A stretch of 6,666 nt of DNA from Pseudomonas sp. (GTDB taxonomy: Bacteria; Pseudomonadota; Gammaproteobacteria; Pseudomonadales; Pseudomonadaceae). The notes beneath the pieces are model-generated. The model ran no database searches and was not told the origin of the DNA. It saw only the letters and a list, made by a program, of their open reading frames with translations. Shown piece by piece: positions 1-5,932 of the stretch. Each line of letters begins with the position of its first letter. Position 1 is the stretch's first letter. The position numbers and the translations under genes were made by a program. The stretch spans positions 1-6,666 of the forward strand of contig DPSI01000219.1 in NCBI GenBank assembly GCA_003527165.1, in the 5' to 3' direction.

Positions 1-1544
1 TGATGGTCGAATCCGAAGCCAAAGAGCTGACCGAAGATCAGATGCTCGGCGCCGTACTTTTCGCCCATGACGAATTCCAAGCCGTGATCCAAGCCGTTAC
101 CGAGCTGGCGGCCGAAGCGGCCAAGCCAACCTGGGACTGGCAGCCCAAAGCGGAAAACACTCAGCTGCTCGACGCGATTCGCAGCGAGTTCGGCGAGGCG
201 ATCTCCCAGGCTTACACCATCACCCTCAAGCAGGACCGCTATGCGCGCCTGGGCGAGCTGCGTGATCAGATCGTCGCCAAGTTTTCCGGGGAAGAGGGGC
301 AGCCTACCGCTGGTGAGGTCAAGGACGCCTTTGGCGAAATCGAATACCGCACCGTGCGCGAGAACATCGTCAACGGCAAGCCGCGTATCGATGGCCGTGA
401 CACCCGTACCGTACGTGGCCTGAACATCGAAGTTGGTGTGCTCGATAAGACCCACGGTTCGGCGCTGTTCACCCGTGGCGAAACCCAGGCACTGGTGGTA
501 GCGACCCTGGGTACCGCCCGCGACGCCCAGTTGCTCGATACCCTGGAAGGCGAGAAGAAAGATCCCTTCATGCTGCACTACAACTTCCCGCCGTATTCGG
601 TGGGCGAATGTGGCCGCATGGGCGCCACCGGCCGTCGTGAGATCGGTCATGGTCGCCTGGCTCGCCGTGGCGTTGCCGCCATGCTGCCGAGCGCTGAAGA
701 ATTTCCGTACACCATCCGCGTCGTCTCGGAAATCACCGAGTCCAACGGCTCCAGCTCGATGGCGTCGGTCTGCGGCGCTTCACTGGCCTTGATGGACGCC
801 GGTGTGCCGATGAAGGCACCGGTCGCCGGCATCGCCATGGGCCTGGTCAAGGAAGGCGAAAAGTTTGCCGTTCTGACCGACATCCTGGGTGACGAAGATC
901 ATCTGGGCGACATGGACTTCAAGGTGGCCGGTACCGCCAAGGGCGTGACCGCGCTGCAGATGGATATCAAGATCCAGGGCATCACCGAAGAGATCATGGA
1001 AATCGCGTTGGGTCAGGCATTGGAAGCGCGCCTGAACATCCTCGGTCAAATGAATCAGGTGATCGCTCAGTCGCGTACCGAGCTATCAGCCAATGCTCCG
1101 ACGATGATTGCGATGAAGATCGATCAGGACAAGATCCGTGACGTGATCGGCAAGGGTGGCGCCACCATCCGCAGCATCTGCGAAGAAACCAAGGCCTCGA
1201 TCGATATCGAAGACGACGGCTCGATCAAAATCTTTGGCGAAACCAAGGAAGCTGCCGAAGCCGCTAAGCAGCGTGTCCTGGGCATTACCGCCGAGGCTGA
1301 GATCGGCAAGATCTACGTCGGTAAGGTCGAGCGCATCGTCGACTTCGGCGCCTTCGTCAACATCCTGCCGGGCAAGGATGGTCTGGTGCATATCTCGATG
1401 CTGAGCGATCAGCGGGTTGAGAAGGTCACCGATGTCCTCAAGGAAGGTCAGGAAGTGAAAGTACTGGTGCTGGACGTGGACAACCGCGGCCGTATCAAGC
1501 TGTCCATCAAGGACGTGGCGGCTGCCGAAGCTTCTGGCGCTTAA
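1..1544 (+). CDS. pnp: Polynucleotide phosphorylase, 5'-truncated by window edge
   Basis: PNPase is a trimeric 3'-5' exoribonuclease that degrades RNA with phosphate, releasing nucleoside diphosphates; it acts in mRNA turnover and joins the RNA degradosome. Only the last 513 or so residues of about 700 are present. The ATG at base 3 is internal (the preceding context reads as part of a codon), so the true start lies to the left. Seen here, in window residue numbers: the all-helical linker (about 1-110), the second RNase PH domain (about 130-350), a KH domain with the GKGG loop at 383-386, and an S1 domain (about 434-504). Adding 187 gives E. coli numbering, and the active site is intact: R211/R212 (398/399), H216 (403), S250-S252 (437-439), D299, D305 and K307 (486, 492, 494). 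The gene ends at TAA and is followed by a strong terminator, so it is probably last in its operon (usually rpsO-pnp). Confidence 0.98.
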   Translation, partial: MVESEAKELTEDQMLGAVLFAHDEFQAVIQAVTELAAEAAKPTWDWQPKAENTQLLDAIRSEFGEAISQAYTITLKQDRYARLGELRDQIVAKFSGEEGQPTAGEVKDAFGEIEYRTVRENIVNGKPRIDGRDTRTVRGLNIEVGVLDKTHGSALFTRGETQALVVATLGTARDAQLLDTLEGEKKDPFMLHYNFPPYSVGECGRMGATGRREIGHGRLARRGVAAMLPSAEEFPYTIRVVSEITESNGSSSMASVCGASLALMDAGVPMKAPVAGIAMGLVKEGEKFAVLTDILGDEDHLGDMDFKVAGTAKGVTALQMDIKIQGITEEIMEIALGQALEARLNILGQMNQVIAQSRTELSANAPTMIAMKIDQDKIRDVIGKGGATIRSICEETKASIDIEDDGSIKIFGETKEAAEAAKQRVLGITAEAEIGKIYVGKVERIVDFGAFVNILPGKDGLVHISMLSDQRVEKVTDVLKEGQEVKVLVLDVDNRGRIKLSIKDVAAAEASGA

Positions 1545-1562
1545 ACGCAACAGCGGTAAACG

Positions 1563-1588
1563 AAAAGGGCCCTTCGGGGTCCTTTTTT
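1563..1588 (+). terminator. Rho-independent terminator of pnp
   Basis: The arms AAAAGGGCCC (1563-1572) and GGGTCCTTTT (1577-1586) form a 10-bp stem with one G-U pair. It is closed by the very stable C(UUCG)G tetraloop and followed by a run of six T. Weaker outer pairing (AAACG with CGTTT) flanks it. It begins 18 bases after the pnp stop codon and should separate pnp transcription from the BON gene. Confidence 0.95.
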
Positions 1589-1644
1589 CGTTTTTCATGT
1601 CATGCAAACGCTGCACAACCGGTAATAGGCGCTTGGGCGAGTGT

Positions 1645-1662
1645 CGACTTGATTGCAAGTTG
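1645..1662. promoter_or_regulatory. Inverted repeat, candidate upstream activator site
   Basis: CGACTTG and CAAGTTG flank the 4-base spacer ATTG, forming an inverted repeat that matches at 6 of 7 positions. Its centre lies about 134 bases upstream of the transcript start predicted from the sigma-54 element. That is within the usual range for sites of bacterial enhancer-binding proteins. The same heptamer recurs in opposite orientation at 1722-1728, inside the predicted IHF site. The protein that might bind is unknown, and a short imperfect repeat could arise by chance. Confidence 0.35.
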
Positions 1663-1721
1663 CACGCTTCCTCCAGACTAAAACATGCAGTGTGCTAGTG
1701 GCCTTCAGCTACCTGAATTCG

Positions 1722-1734
1722 CAAGTCGTTGATT
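1722..1734 (-). promoter_or_regulatory. Predicted IHF binding site
   Basis: Read on the - strand this is AATCAACGACTTG, an exact match to the integration host factor consensus WATCAANNNNTTR. It lies between the inverted repeat at 1645-1662 and the sigma-54 element at 1762-1776, about 54-66 bases upstream of the predicted transcript start. IHF commonly bends DNA at this position so that an upstream activator can touch sigma-54 polymerase. The stretch just downstream is A/T-rich, as is common at IHF sites. Confidence 0.55.
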
Positions 1735-1761
1735 TTGAAGGTTTTTATTGCAGGCAAAAAA

Positions 1762-1776
1762 TGGCATGTCGCTTGC
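1762..1776 (+). promoter_or_regulatory. Sigma-54 (RpoN) -24/-12 promoter for BON gene
   Basis: TGGCATG-TCGC-TTGC matches the sigma-54 consensus TGGCAYR-N4-TTGCW at every position except the last W, which is G. The invariant GG (1763-1764) and GC (1775-1776) have the required 10-base separation. The transcript would start near 1788, leaving a leader of about 57 bases before the ATG at 1845. I found no convincing sigma-70 pair or AlgU-type GAACTT/TCTGA pair at proper spacing in this intergenic region. The call is a motif match only. Confidence 0.7.
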
Positions 1777-1792
1777 GGTATGAGTTGTGAAT

Positions 1793-1816
1793 CTGCGGTA
1801 GGAGTTGATGCCGTAG
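1793..1816 (+). promoter_or_regulatory. Leader hairpin with GGA in the loop
   Basis: CTGCGGTA (1793-1800) can pair with TGCCGTAG (1809-1816), giving an 8-bp stem with two G-U pairs and the loop GGAGTTGA. It lies in the predicted BON leader. The heptamer TAGGAGT, which spans the loop edge (1799-1805), is repeated exactly at 1832-1838, where it is the Shine-Dalgarno of the BON gene. A looped GGA plus a GGA at the ribosome site is how RsmA/CsrA targets are often built. The bases preceding GGA do not match the preferred CAN context, so that reading is tentative. Confidence 0.35.
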
Positions 1817-1844
1817 ACATCTGAAGAAAAATAGGAGTGCCATT

Positions 1845-2219
1845 ATGAACATGATCCAGAACTCTCTTACCGCTGCCGCCGTCGCCGCCGCACTGAGCCT
1901 GCCGATGGCAGGTGCCGCTTTCGCCGACACCACCCCAGCGCTGGATAAGGCTGATACCGTCATGCTGGCCACCAACGACACCATGAAAGAGGCAGGCGAC
2001 GCTACGTCCGATACCTGGATCACCACCAAGGTGAAATCGTCCCTGCTGGCCGAAGACGCTACCCCGGGTATGGACATTGAGGTCGAAACCAAGGATGGCG
2101 TTGTTTCGCTGTCCGGCACCGTAGCCACCGAGGCCGAGCGTGAAGCTGCGATCAACAAGGCCAAGTCAATCGAAGGTGTGCGCGACGTATCGGCAGATGG
2201 CCTGAAAGCCGCCGACTAA
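1845..2219 (+). CDS. Exported BON-domain protein (OsmY/DolP-like)
   Basis: A small periplasmic protein of 124 residues. Residues 1-27 form a signal peptide with an Ala/Leu-rich core and probable cleavage at AFA27-D28; its N-terminal region unusually carries no Lys or Arg. Residues 28-55 are a short acidic, probably flexible segment. Residues 56-119 form one BON domain, with the typical T-KVKSSLLAED start, the core DGVVSLSGTV (84-93), and the helix TEAEREAAINKAKSIEGV leading to the last strand. BON domains bind phospholipid surfaces and occur in OsmY and DolP, which act in osmotic and envelope stress; OsmY and DolP carry two BON domains, this protein one. The ATG at 1845 is chosen because AGGAG (1833-1837) sits 7 bases upstream, whereas the ATG at 1851 is 13 away. 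The gene appears to be a single transcription unit, from the sigma-54-type promoter at 1762-1776 to the terminator at 2253-2280. The ligand and exact role are not visible. Confidence 0.93.
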   Translation: MNMIQNSLTAAAVAAALSLPMAGAAFADTTPALDKADTVMLATNDTMKEAGDATSDTWITTKVKSSLLAEDATPGMDIEVETKDGVVSLSGTVATEAEREAAINKAKSIEGVRDVSADGLKAAD

Positions 2220-2252
2220 AACGAACGCTGTCGTCACAACAGCGGCGTAATC

Positions 2253-2280
2253 AAAAGCCCCACCTTCGAGTGGGGTTTTT
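2253..2280. terminator. Shared terminator between convergent genes
   Basis: AAAAGCCCCAC (2253-2263) pairs with GTGGGGTTTTT (2270-2280) as an 11-bp stem with one G-T pair and the 6-base loop CTTCGA. The + strand ends in five T and terminates the BON gene, whose stop is 33 bases upstream. On the - strand the hairpin lies 9 bases past the last DUF2845 stop and ends in four T, so it probably also terminates that operon, perhaps less efficiently. Confidence 0.9.
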
Positions 2281-2289
2281 AATGCCCTT

Positions 2290-2598
2290 TCAGCGGCCGC
2301 GCTGGCTGTCGATCCGGCGCAGGCGATTCCCTTCGAAGCGCAGAAAATGGTACATCCCGTTGGTCGGCCCATAGATCCATTCTCGCACTCGGACTTCATG
2401 ACGAAAGCCATATTCATCGACGACTTCCTTGTAGCCCACCAGAGAGGCGCTAGTGGGCACGCCGCATTTGTCCCTGACCTCGCTGGTGGAAGCTTCGAGG
2501 CTGACCAGTGCGCTGCCGCAGCGATGAGTGGAGGACGCCTGGGCGCCGCAGGCGAACAGGAGCAGACTCAGCAAAACCAGGGGGGGCGCGGGAAACAT
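2290..2598 (-). CDS. Exported DUF2845 protein, downstream paralogue
   Basis: A 102-residue protein of unknown function with an N-terminal export signal. The hydrophobic stretch 7-16 is followed by a signal peptidase I-type site at AQA21-S22. A Cys at 17 after LLFA is a poor lipobox because of the Phe at -2. The mature part has two cysteines, C27 and C45, which could form a disulphide in the periplasm. The WIYGPTNGM motif is at 74-82 and a C-terminal FEGNRLRRI strand at 88-96. It is a clear paralogue of the gene just upstream: RCGS (26-29), EV (40-41), KCG (44-46), GY (55-56), the YGP-NGM motif and FEGNRL align with one 3-residue gap. The start at 2598 is supported by GGAAAGGA (2604-2611) with 5 bases spacing. 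The gap to the upstream paralogue is 15 bases, so both sit in one operon that ends at the hairpin at 2253-2280. Confidence 0.88.
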   Translation of the reverse strand: MFPAPPLVLLSLLLFACGAQASSTHRCGSALVSLEASTSEVRDKCGVPTSASLVGYKEVVDEYGFRHEVRVREWIYGPTNGMYHFLRFEGNRLRRIDSQRGR

Positions 2599-2613
2599 GG
2601 GGATCCTTTCCGT

Positions 2614-2913
2614 TCAACGAGCGCGGCGGGACTCGATGCGTATCAGCCGATTGCCTTCGAAGGTGAGGATGTTGAACATGCCGTTGTTAGGCCCGTAAAG
2701 CCACTCCTCTCTGACCAGTTCCTGCCTGGCGTTGGGGCCGAGCGTGTAACCGATCAGACCCCGTTGCAGGGGAGTGCCGCACTTTCGTTCAACTTCGAAT
2801 GCCCTGTCGCCGGTACTGACCAGCTGGCTGCCACAGCGCAGCGTTTCCGCCTGCGACAACGGGGCCGCAAGCGCCAGAATGATTAGCGAGGCGTGCCGAA
2901 CGGAGGCTGGCAT
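2614..2913 (-). CDS. Exported DUF2845 protein, upstream paralogue
   Basis: A 99-residue protein of unknown function. Residues 1-22 are a classical signal peptide (R6, hydrophobic 8-19, cleavage at SQA22-E23). The mature part has C27 and C45 at the same positions as in its downstream neighbour, WLYGPNNGM at 71-79 and FEGNRLIRI at 85-93. The frame stays open upstream to an ATG at 3048, but that would overlap the DUF748 gene by 134 bases and bury the signal peptide. The ATG at 2913 is therefore preferred. It follows the DUF748 stop with one base between (TGACATG), so translation is very probably coupled to DUF748. A GGGAAG just upstream could serve as ribosome site. The tight coupling argues for a job linked to the AsmA-like protein. 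The cysteine pair and export point to the periplasm. No catalytic residues are recognisable. Confidence 0.88.
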   Translation of the reverse strand: MPASVRHASLIILALAAPLSQAETLRCGSQLVSTGDRAFEVERKCGTPLQRGLIGYTLGPNARQELVREEWLYGPNNGMFNILTFEGNRLIRIESRRAR

Positions 2914-2914
2914 G

Positions 2915-5848
2915 TCATTCGCTTCCCAGATGCAATGAAGTGGGGATCCGATCTTCTTCGGTTTGAGCGATGCCGGTATCCAGCAGATAGACCCGCGAAT
3001 CGTCGAGGCCCGTCTGGTCGACCAGATAGTCTTTGATCGAGGCAGCACGGGCGCGACTCAACCGGCTCAACAGTGCGGTGTTGTCCGCTCGGCTGGCCAC
3101 TACCGCGTCGCGCATCCTCTCGCTACGCTCCTGCTCATCGAGCTCGTTCCACTGTGCCGGCGGTTGTTGTCCGAGCCGGCTGCGGTAGATGCCTTCCAGC
3201 ATGGCGGCCTTGTCTTCCTCACCGATTTCCAGCTGTGCTGCATCGGCAGGCACTTTGTCACCTCGACGTTGCAGCACCTTGTACCAGGTTTCCTGATATT
3301 CGCGCTGCAGCCACTGTTCAGCCAGTAGCGGTCCGTCAGCCTGCGGTGAGCTCTGGCCTTCGACTTCCAGGCGCAGCACCGGGCGCTCCTGCAGTGCGCG
3401 ACCCAGGGTATCGAGATTGCCGCGTGCCTGCTGATCAAGCTCGCTGCTGCCTGGGGCGAAGAAAACCTGGCTCAGGTCGTCCTGATCGCCGCCGGCCAAG
3501 CCGGCAAGAAATTTGAAAGGTGCCTTGACCGCCCGCGTCACCAGATTGCGCAATGTCTGCCAGACGATGGGCATGACATCGAATTGTGGATTGTTGAGGT
3601 CCCCCTGAACCGGCAGCTCAAGGGAGATCGTGCCACGGCTGTCCTTCAGCAACGCGACGGCCAGCCGTACCGGCAGATCGACGGCTTCGGGGCTGTCTAC
3701 TTGCTCGCCGAGCTGCAGCTGCTGCAGCACTACCTTGTTTTCGGCGTTCAGTTGGCCCTGCTGGATGCGGTAGTGAAGGTCCAGATCAAGGCGGCCCTTG
3801 CGGATGCGGTAACCGGCGAACTTGCCGGAGTAGGGCGAAAGGGTGGTCAGTTCGACCTGCCTGAAGCGGGTGGCGATATCAAGGCTTTGCAACGGATCGA
3901 AAGGCGTGAGGCTCCCCGTGATGCTCACGGGCGCATAGCGGTCGACCTTGCCCTCGACGTCGACGGTGGCCGGCTGCTGCGCCTGGTTATCGATCCTGCC
4001 AATTTTTCCATTGAGTTCCTGCACCGCCGTGATGAAGGGGGGGCGCAGACTGAGGTCGGAAAAATTGGCCGAGCCATCATCGATGGAAATTCCACCGATG
4101 CGGATGGCCGTTGGTTCCGCCTGCTCCGTCGTGTCGGTCGCGGCGTTGCTGTCGTCCGGGGTCGATTTGTCCACCAGTAGGTCATTGATATTGGTGGTGA
4201 GGTCGGGGTTGATGATGAAGCGCGCGTAGGGCTGGGTCAGGTCGATGCGTTCTATCTGTAGCTGCGTGGGATGCTGGTACGCCAACCCGCCGAGTTGCAG
4301 ACGCTGCCATTTGACGAAGTCGCGGTTTTTGATGGTATCCAGTGTATGCAGCTGGGTAATTTCGGCTGTCCCGCCGAGATTGAACATCAATGGGTCGGTG
4401 CCGGTCAGCTCGAGGTCCAGCTGGCTGGCCAGCATTCCGCTGCGCAATTCAAGATGGACGAAAGGGGTCAGGTACGCCTGAGCGATGCGCAGGTCGATAT
4501 CCTGCGTACTGATGTTCAACCTGCCTGTGCCAGGTTTCAGCTGCAGCTGCCCCGCTGCCTGCAGGGTGCCCTGGTTGCCGACGCGGGTGTTCAGTTCCAG
4601 ATTGAAGGGTGAGCTTCCCTGACTGTCGAAATCGGACACGTCGAGATTCAGTGGCCCCAGTTCCAGAGCGACTTCTTGCTCCGGCATGCGATCGCTGAGG
4701 TGTATTTGGTAGTTGCGCAGCTGAGCGTCACGCAGCAGGACCTGCCAGGCATCCTGGCTCTGCGCGTCGCCTTCCTCCATTGCCGGCGGTTGGGTTGGTT
4801 CTGTGTTTTGCGTCTGTTCCAGGTTCTGGCTGGCCTCGGTGGTTGTCGACGGGGGCAGCAGTTTCTGCCAGTTCAGCTCGCCGTCGCGCTCCCGAGCCAC
4901 CCAGGTTTCCAGCGCACGGCTGCGCAGCTTGCCGATGACGACCTGCTGCTTTGCCAGATCCAGCGACGTTTCGCTGATTTCCAGGCTCTCCAGCCGAACC
5001 AGTGGCTGTCCATCGGCGGTGTCGAGCTTGAGCGGCGCCAGTTGCGCATTCAGGTCGCTCAGCTGCAACTCGGTGCGCTCGGCAAGGTCGAGCCTGTAGT
5101 CGCTGGCAAAATTCAGCCGGCCTTCCTGCAGGCGCAGCGGTACGGCGTCATGGGCGTAGGCCCAGAAGTCCTTCAGCAGCAGGTTGCTGATTTTCAACTG
5201 GCCGGACGAACTGACCGGTGCCAGATTGAATTGCCCGGTCCAGTCCACCCGCGCCCCGCTGGGGCCGGTTGCGACCAGCACCGCGTCGGCGGCATCATCC
5301 GAACGGGTGGCGAAGTTCAGCAGCTCGAAGTTGAGCGAATCGAGGACGAAATCGATGGGCTCCTCGGGGCGTTGATCGGCGAAGCGGACCGAGCCCTCCA
5401 CCAGCTGAAGCCGACCAATGCGTAGCGCGAAGGGTTGTTCCTCGACCTCTTCCGGCTGCTCCTCTGCCGGTGGGAGGTCGAACAGCTGCGTCAGGTTGAG
5501 CTCGCCGTCCTTGTCGAAGACCACTTCGCTGTGCAGCTGAATCAGTTCGATATCTTCGATCTGCAGGGCGCGGCGCCAGAGGCTGCTCCACTCAAGATCG
5601 AGATAGAGGCGTTCGAAGCCGAGCTGTGGCTGATCTGCCTCGCCGAGGCGCAGGTTGAATAGCGTCAGCTCGAGACTGAAGGGGTTGAATTCGATTCGCT
5701 CCAGGCGTGCCGATACCGTGGCGTACTGGATCAGCTGCTGGTTGACGACACGCTGGGCGACACCAGGCAGGATCAGGAAGCCGAGGAGGCAATAGCAGAC
5801 CAGTGCGGTCATCAGGCCGATGAGCGCGCGCTTCATTCCGTTGGGCAT
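2915..5848 (-). CDS. AsmA-like DUF748 envelope protein with OmpA-like C-terminus
   Basis: A 977-residue protein. Residues 6-30 form one inner-membrane anchor, and the rest should be periplasmic. The body is beta-rich and repetitive, as in AsmA/YicH/TamB relatives that form grooves carrying phospholipids between membranes. Family marks are RIEFNPFSLEL (51-61), GYRIRKGRLDLDLHY (679-693) and VALLKDSRGTISLELPVQGDLNNPQFDV (731-758). Three modules open with similar IRIG/LRDAQL-type strands at 142, 371 and 582, each preceded by an acidic or Thr/Pro-rich linker (126-140, 334-366, 561-580). Residues 795-960 resemble an OmpA-like domain (FFAPGSSEL, VEGQSS, N-ALLSRLSRARAASIKDYL) interrupted by about 77 inserted residues and lacking the peptidoglycan-binding Asp. 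ATG 5848 has AGG 5 bases upstream; ATG 5836 is possible. It lies 84 bases from the methyltransferase gene, and its stop is one base from the next ATG. Lipid transport is inferred from the family. Confidence 0.93.
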   Translation of the reverse strand: MPNGMKRALIGLMTALVCYCLLGFLILPGVAQRVVNQQLIQYATVSARLERIEFNPFSLELTLFNLRLGEADQPQLGFERLYLDLEWSSLWRRALQIEDIELIQLHSEVVFDKDGELNLTQLFDLPPAEEQPEEVEEQPFALRIGRLQLVEGSVRFADQRPEEPIDFVLDSLNFELLNFATRSDDAADAVLVATGPSGARVDWTGQFNLAPVSSSGQLKISNLLLKDFWAYAHDAVPLRLQEGRLNFASDYRLDLAERTELQLSDLNAQLAPLKLDTADGQPLVRLESLEISETSLDLAKQQVVIGKLRSRALETWVARERDGELNWQKLLPPSTTTEASQNLEQTQNTEPTQPPAMEEGDAQSQDAWQVLLRDAQLRNYQIHLSDRMPEQEVALELGPLNLDVSDFDSQGSSPFNLELNTRVGNQGTLQAAGQLQLKPGTGRLNISTQDIDLRIAQAYLTPFVHLELRSGMLASQLDLELTGTDPLMFNLGGTAEITQLHTLDTIKNRDFVKWQRLQLGGLAYQHPTQLQIERIDLTQPYARFIINPDLTTNINDLLVDKSTPDDSNAATDTTEQAEPTAIRIGGISIDDGSANFSDLSLRPPFITAVQELNGKIGRIDNQAQQPATVDVEGKVDRYAPVSITGSLTPFDPLQSLDIATRFRQVELTTLSPYSGKFAGYRIRKGRLDLDLHYRIQQGQLNAENKVVLQQLQLGEQVDSPEAVDLPVRLAVALLKDSRGTISLELPVQGDLNNPQFDVMPIVWQTLRNLVTRAVKAPFKFLAGLAGGDQDDLSQVFFAPGSSELDQQARGNLDTLGRALQERPVLRLEVEGQSSPQADGPLLAEQWLQREYQETWYKVLQRRGDKVPADAAQLEIGEEDKAAMLEGIYRSRLGQQPPAQWNELDEQERSERMRDAVVASRADNTALLSRLSRARAASIKDYLVDQTGLDDSRVYLLDTGIAQTEEDRIPTSLHLGSE

Positions 5849-5888
5849 GCGGACCTACATTCCGGACGGTGGACTGCCTTGGAGTATG

Positions 5889-5899
5889 GCATGACATGC
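5889..5899. promoter_or_regulatory. GCATG-A-CATGC palindrome upstream of DUF748
   Basis: A perfect 5-bp inverted repeat with a single central base lies 41 bases upstream of the DUF748 start, in the 84-base gap after the methyltransferase. Its reverse complement recurs with one mismatch at 1595-1605, just past the pnp terminator. It has the shape of a repressor half-site pair, but no recognised promoter overlaps it and the binding protein is unknown. No terminator is visible in the gap either, so readthrough from the methyltransferase into DUF748 is likely. Confidence 0.2.
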
Positions 5900-5932
5900 G
5901 GGTTCCTCGGCGGTGCCGGTGTTTTGCCCGCG

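Noticed and set aside
1086..1658. A 190-codon - strand open frame opposite pnp and its terminator
   Set aside because: It runs antisense to the conserved KH and S1 domains, crosses the pnp terminator hairpin, and its translation resembles no protein family.
1808..1816. Mini-ORF ATG-CCG-TAG in the BON leader with AGGAG just upstream
   Set aside because: The spacing between AGGAG and this ATG is only 3 bases and the product would be two residues. The hairpin at 1793-1816 explains the same bases better.
1780..1824. Short ORF of 14 codons starting at ATG 1780
   Set aside because: It begins upstream of the predicted transcript start at about 1788, has no ribosome site, and shows no protein-like features.
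1801..1824. AlgU (sigma-22) promoter suggested by TCTGA at 1820-1824
   Set aside because: No GAACTT-like -35 lies 16-17 bases upstream. The nearest candidate, GGAGTT at 1801, is a poor match and has 13-base spacing.
2914..3048. Long N-terminal extension of the upstream DUF2845 protein to ATG 3048
   Set aside because: It would overlap the DUF748 gene and place a good signal peptide in the protein interior. ATG 2913 directly after the DUF748 stop is the natural coupled start.
3584..5425. Several long + strand open frames opposite DUF748 (for example 3584-4180 and 4676-5425)
   Set aside because: They are antisense to a strongly supported 977-residue gene, have no domain signals, and are expected in GC-rich DNA.
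5849..5932. Terminator between the methyltransferase and DUF748
   Set aside because: Only weak pairings such as GCGGG with CCCGC across a 24-base loop are possible, with no following T-run.
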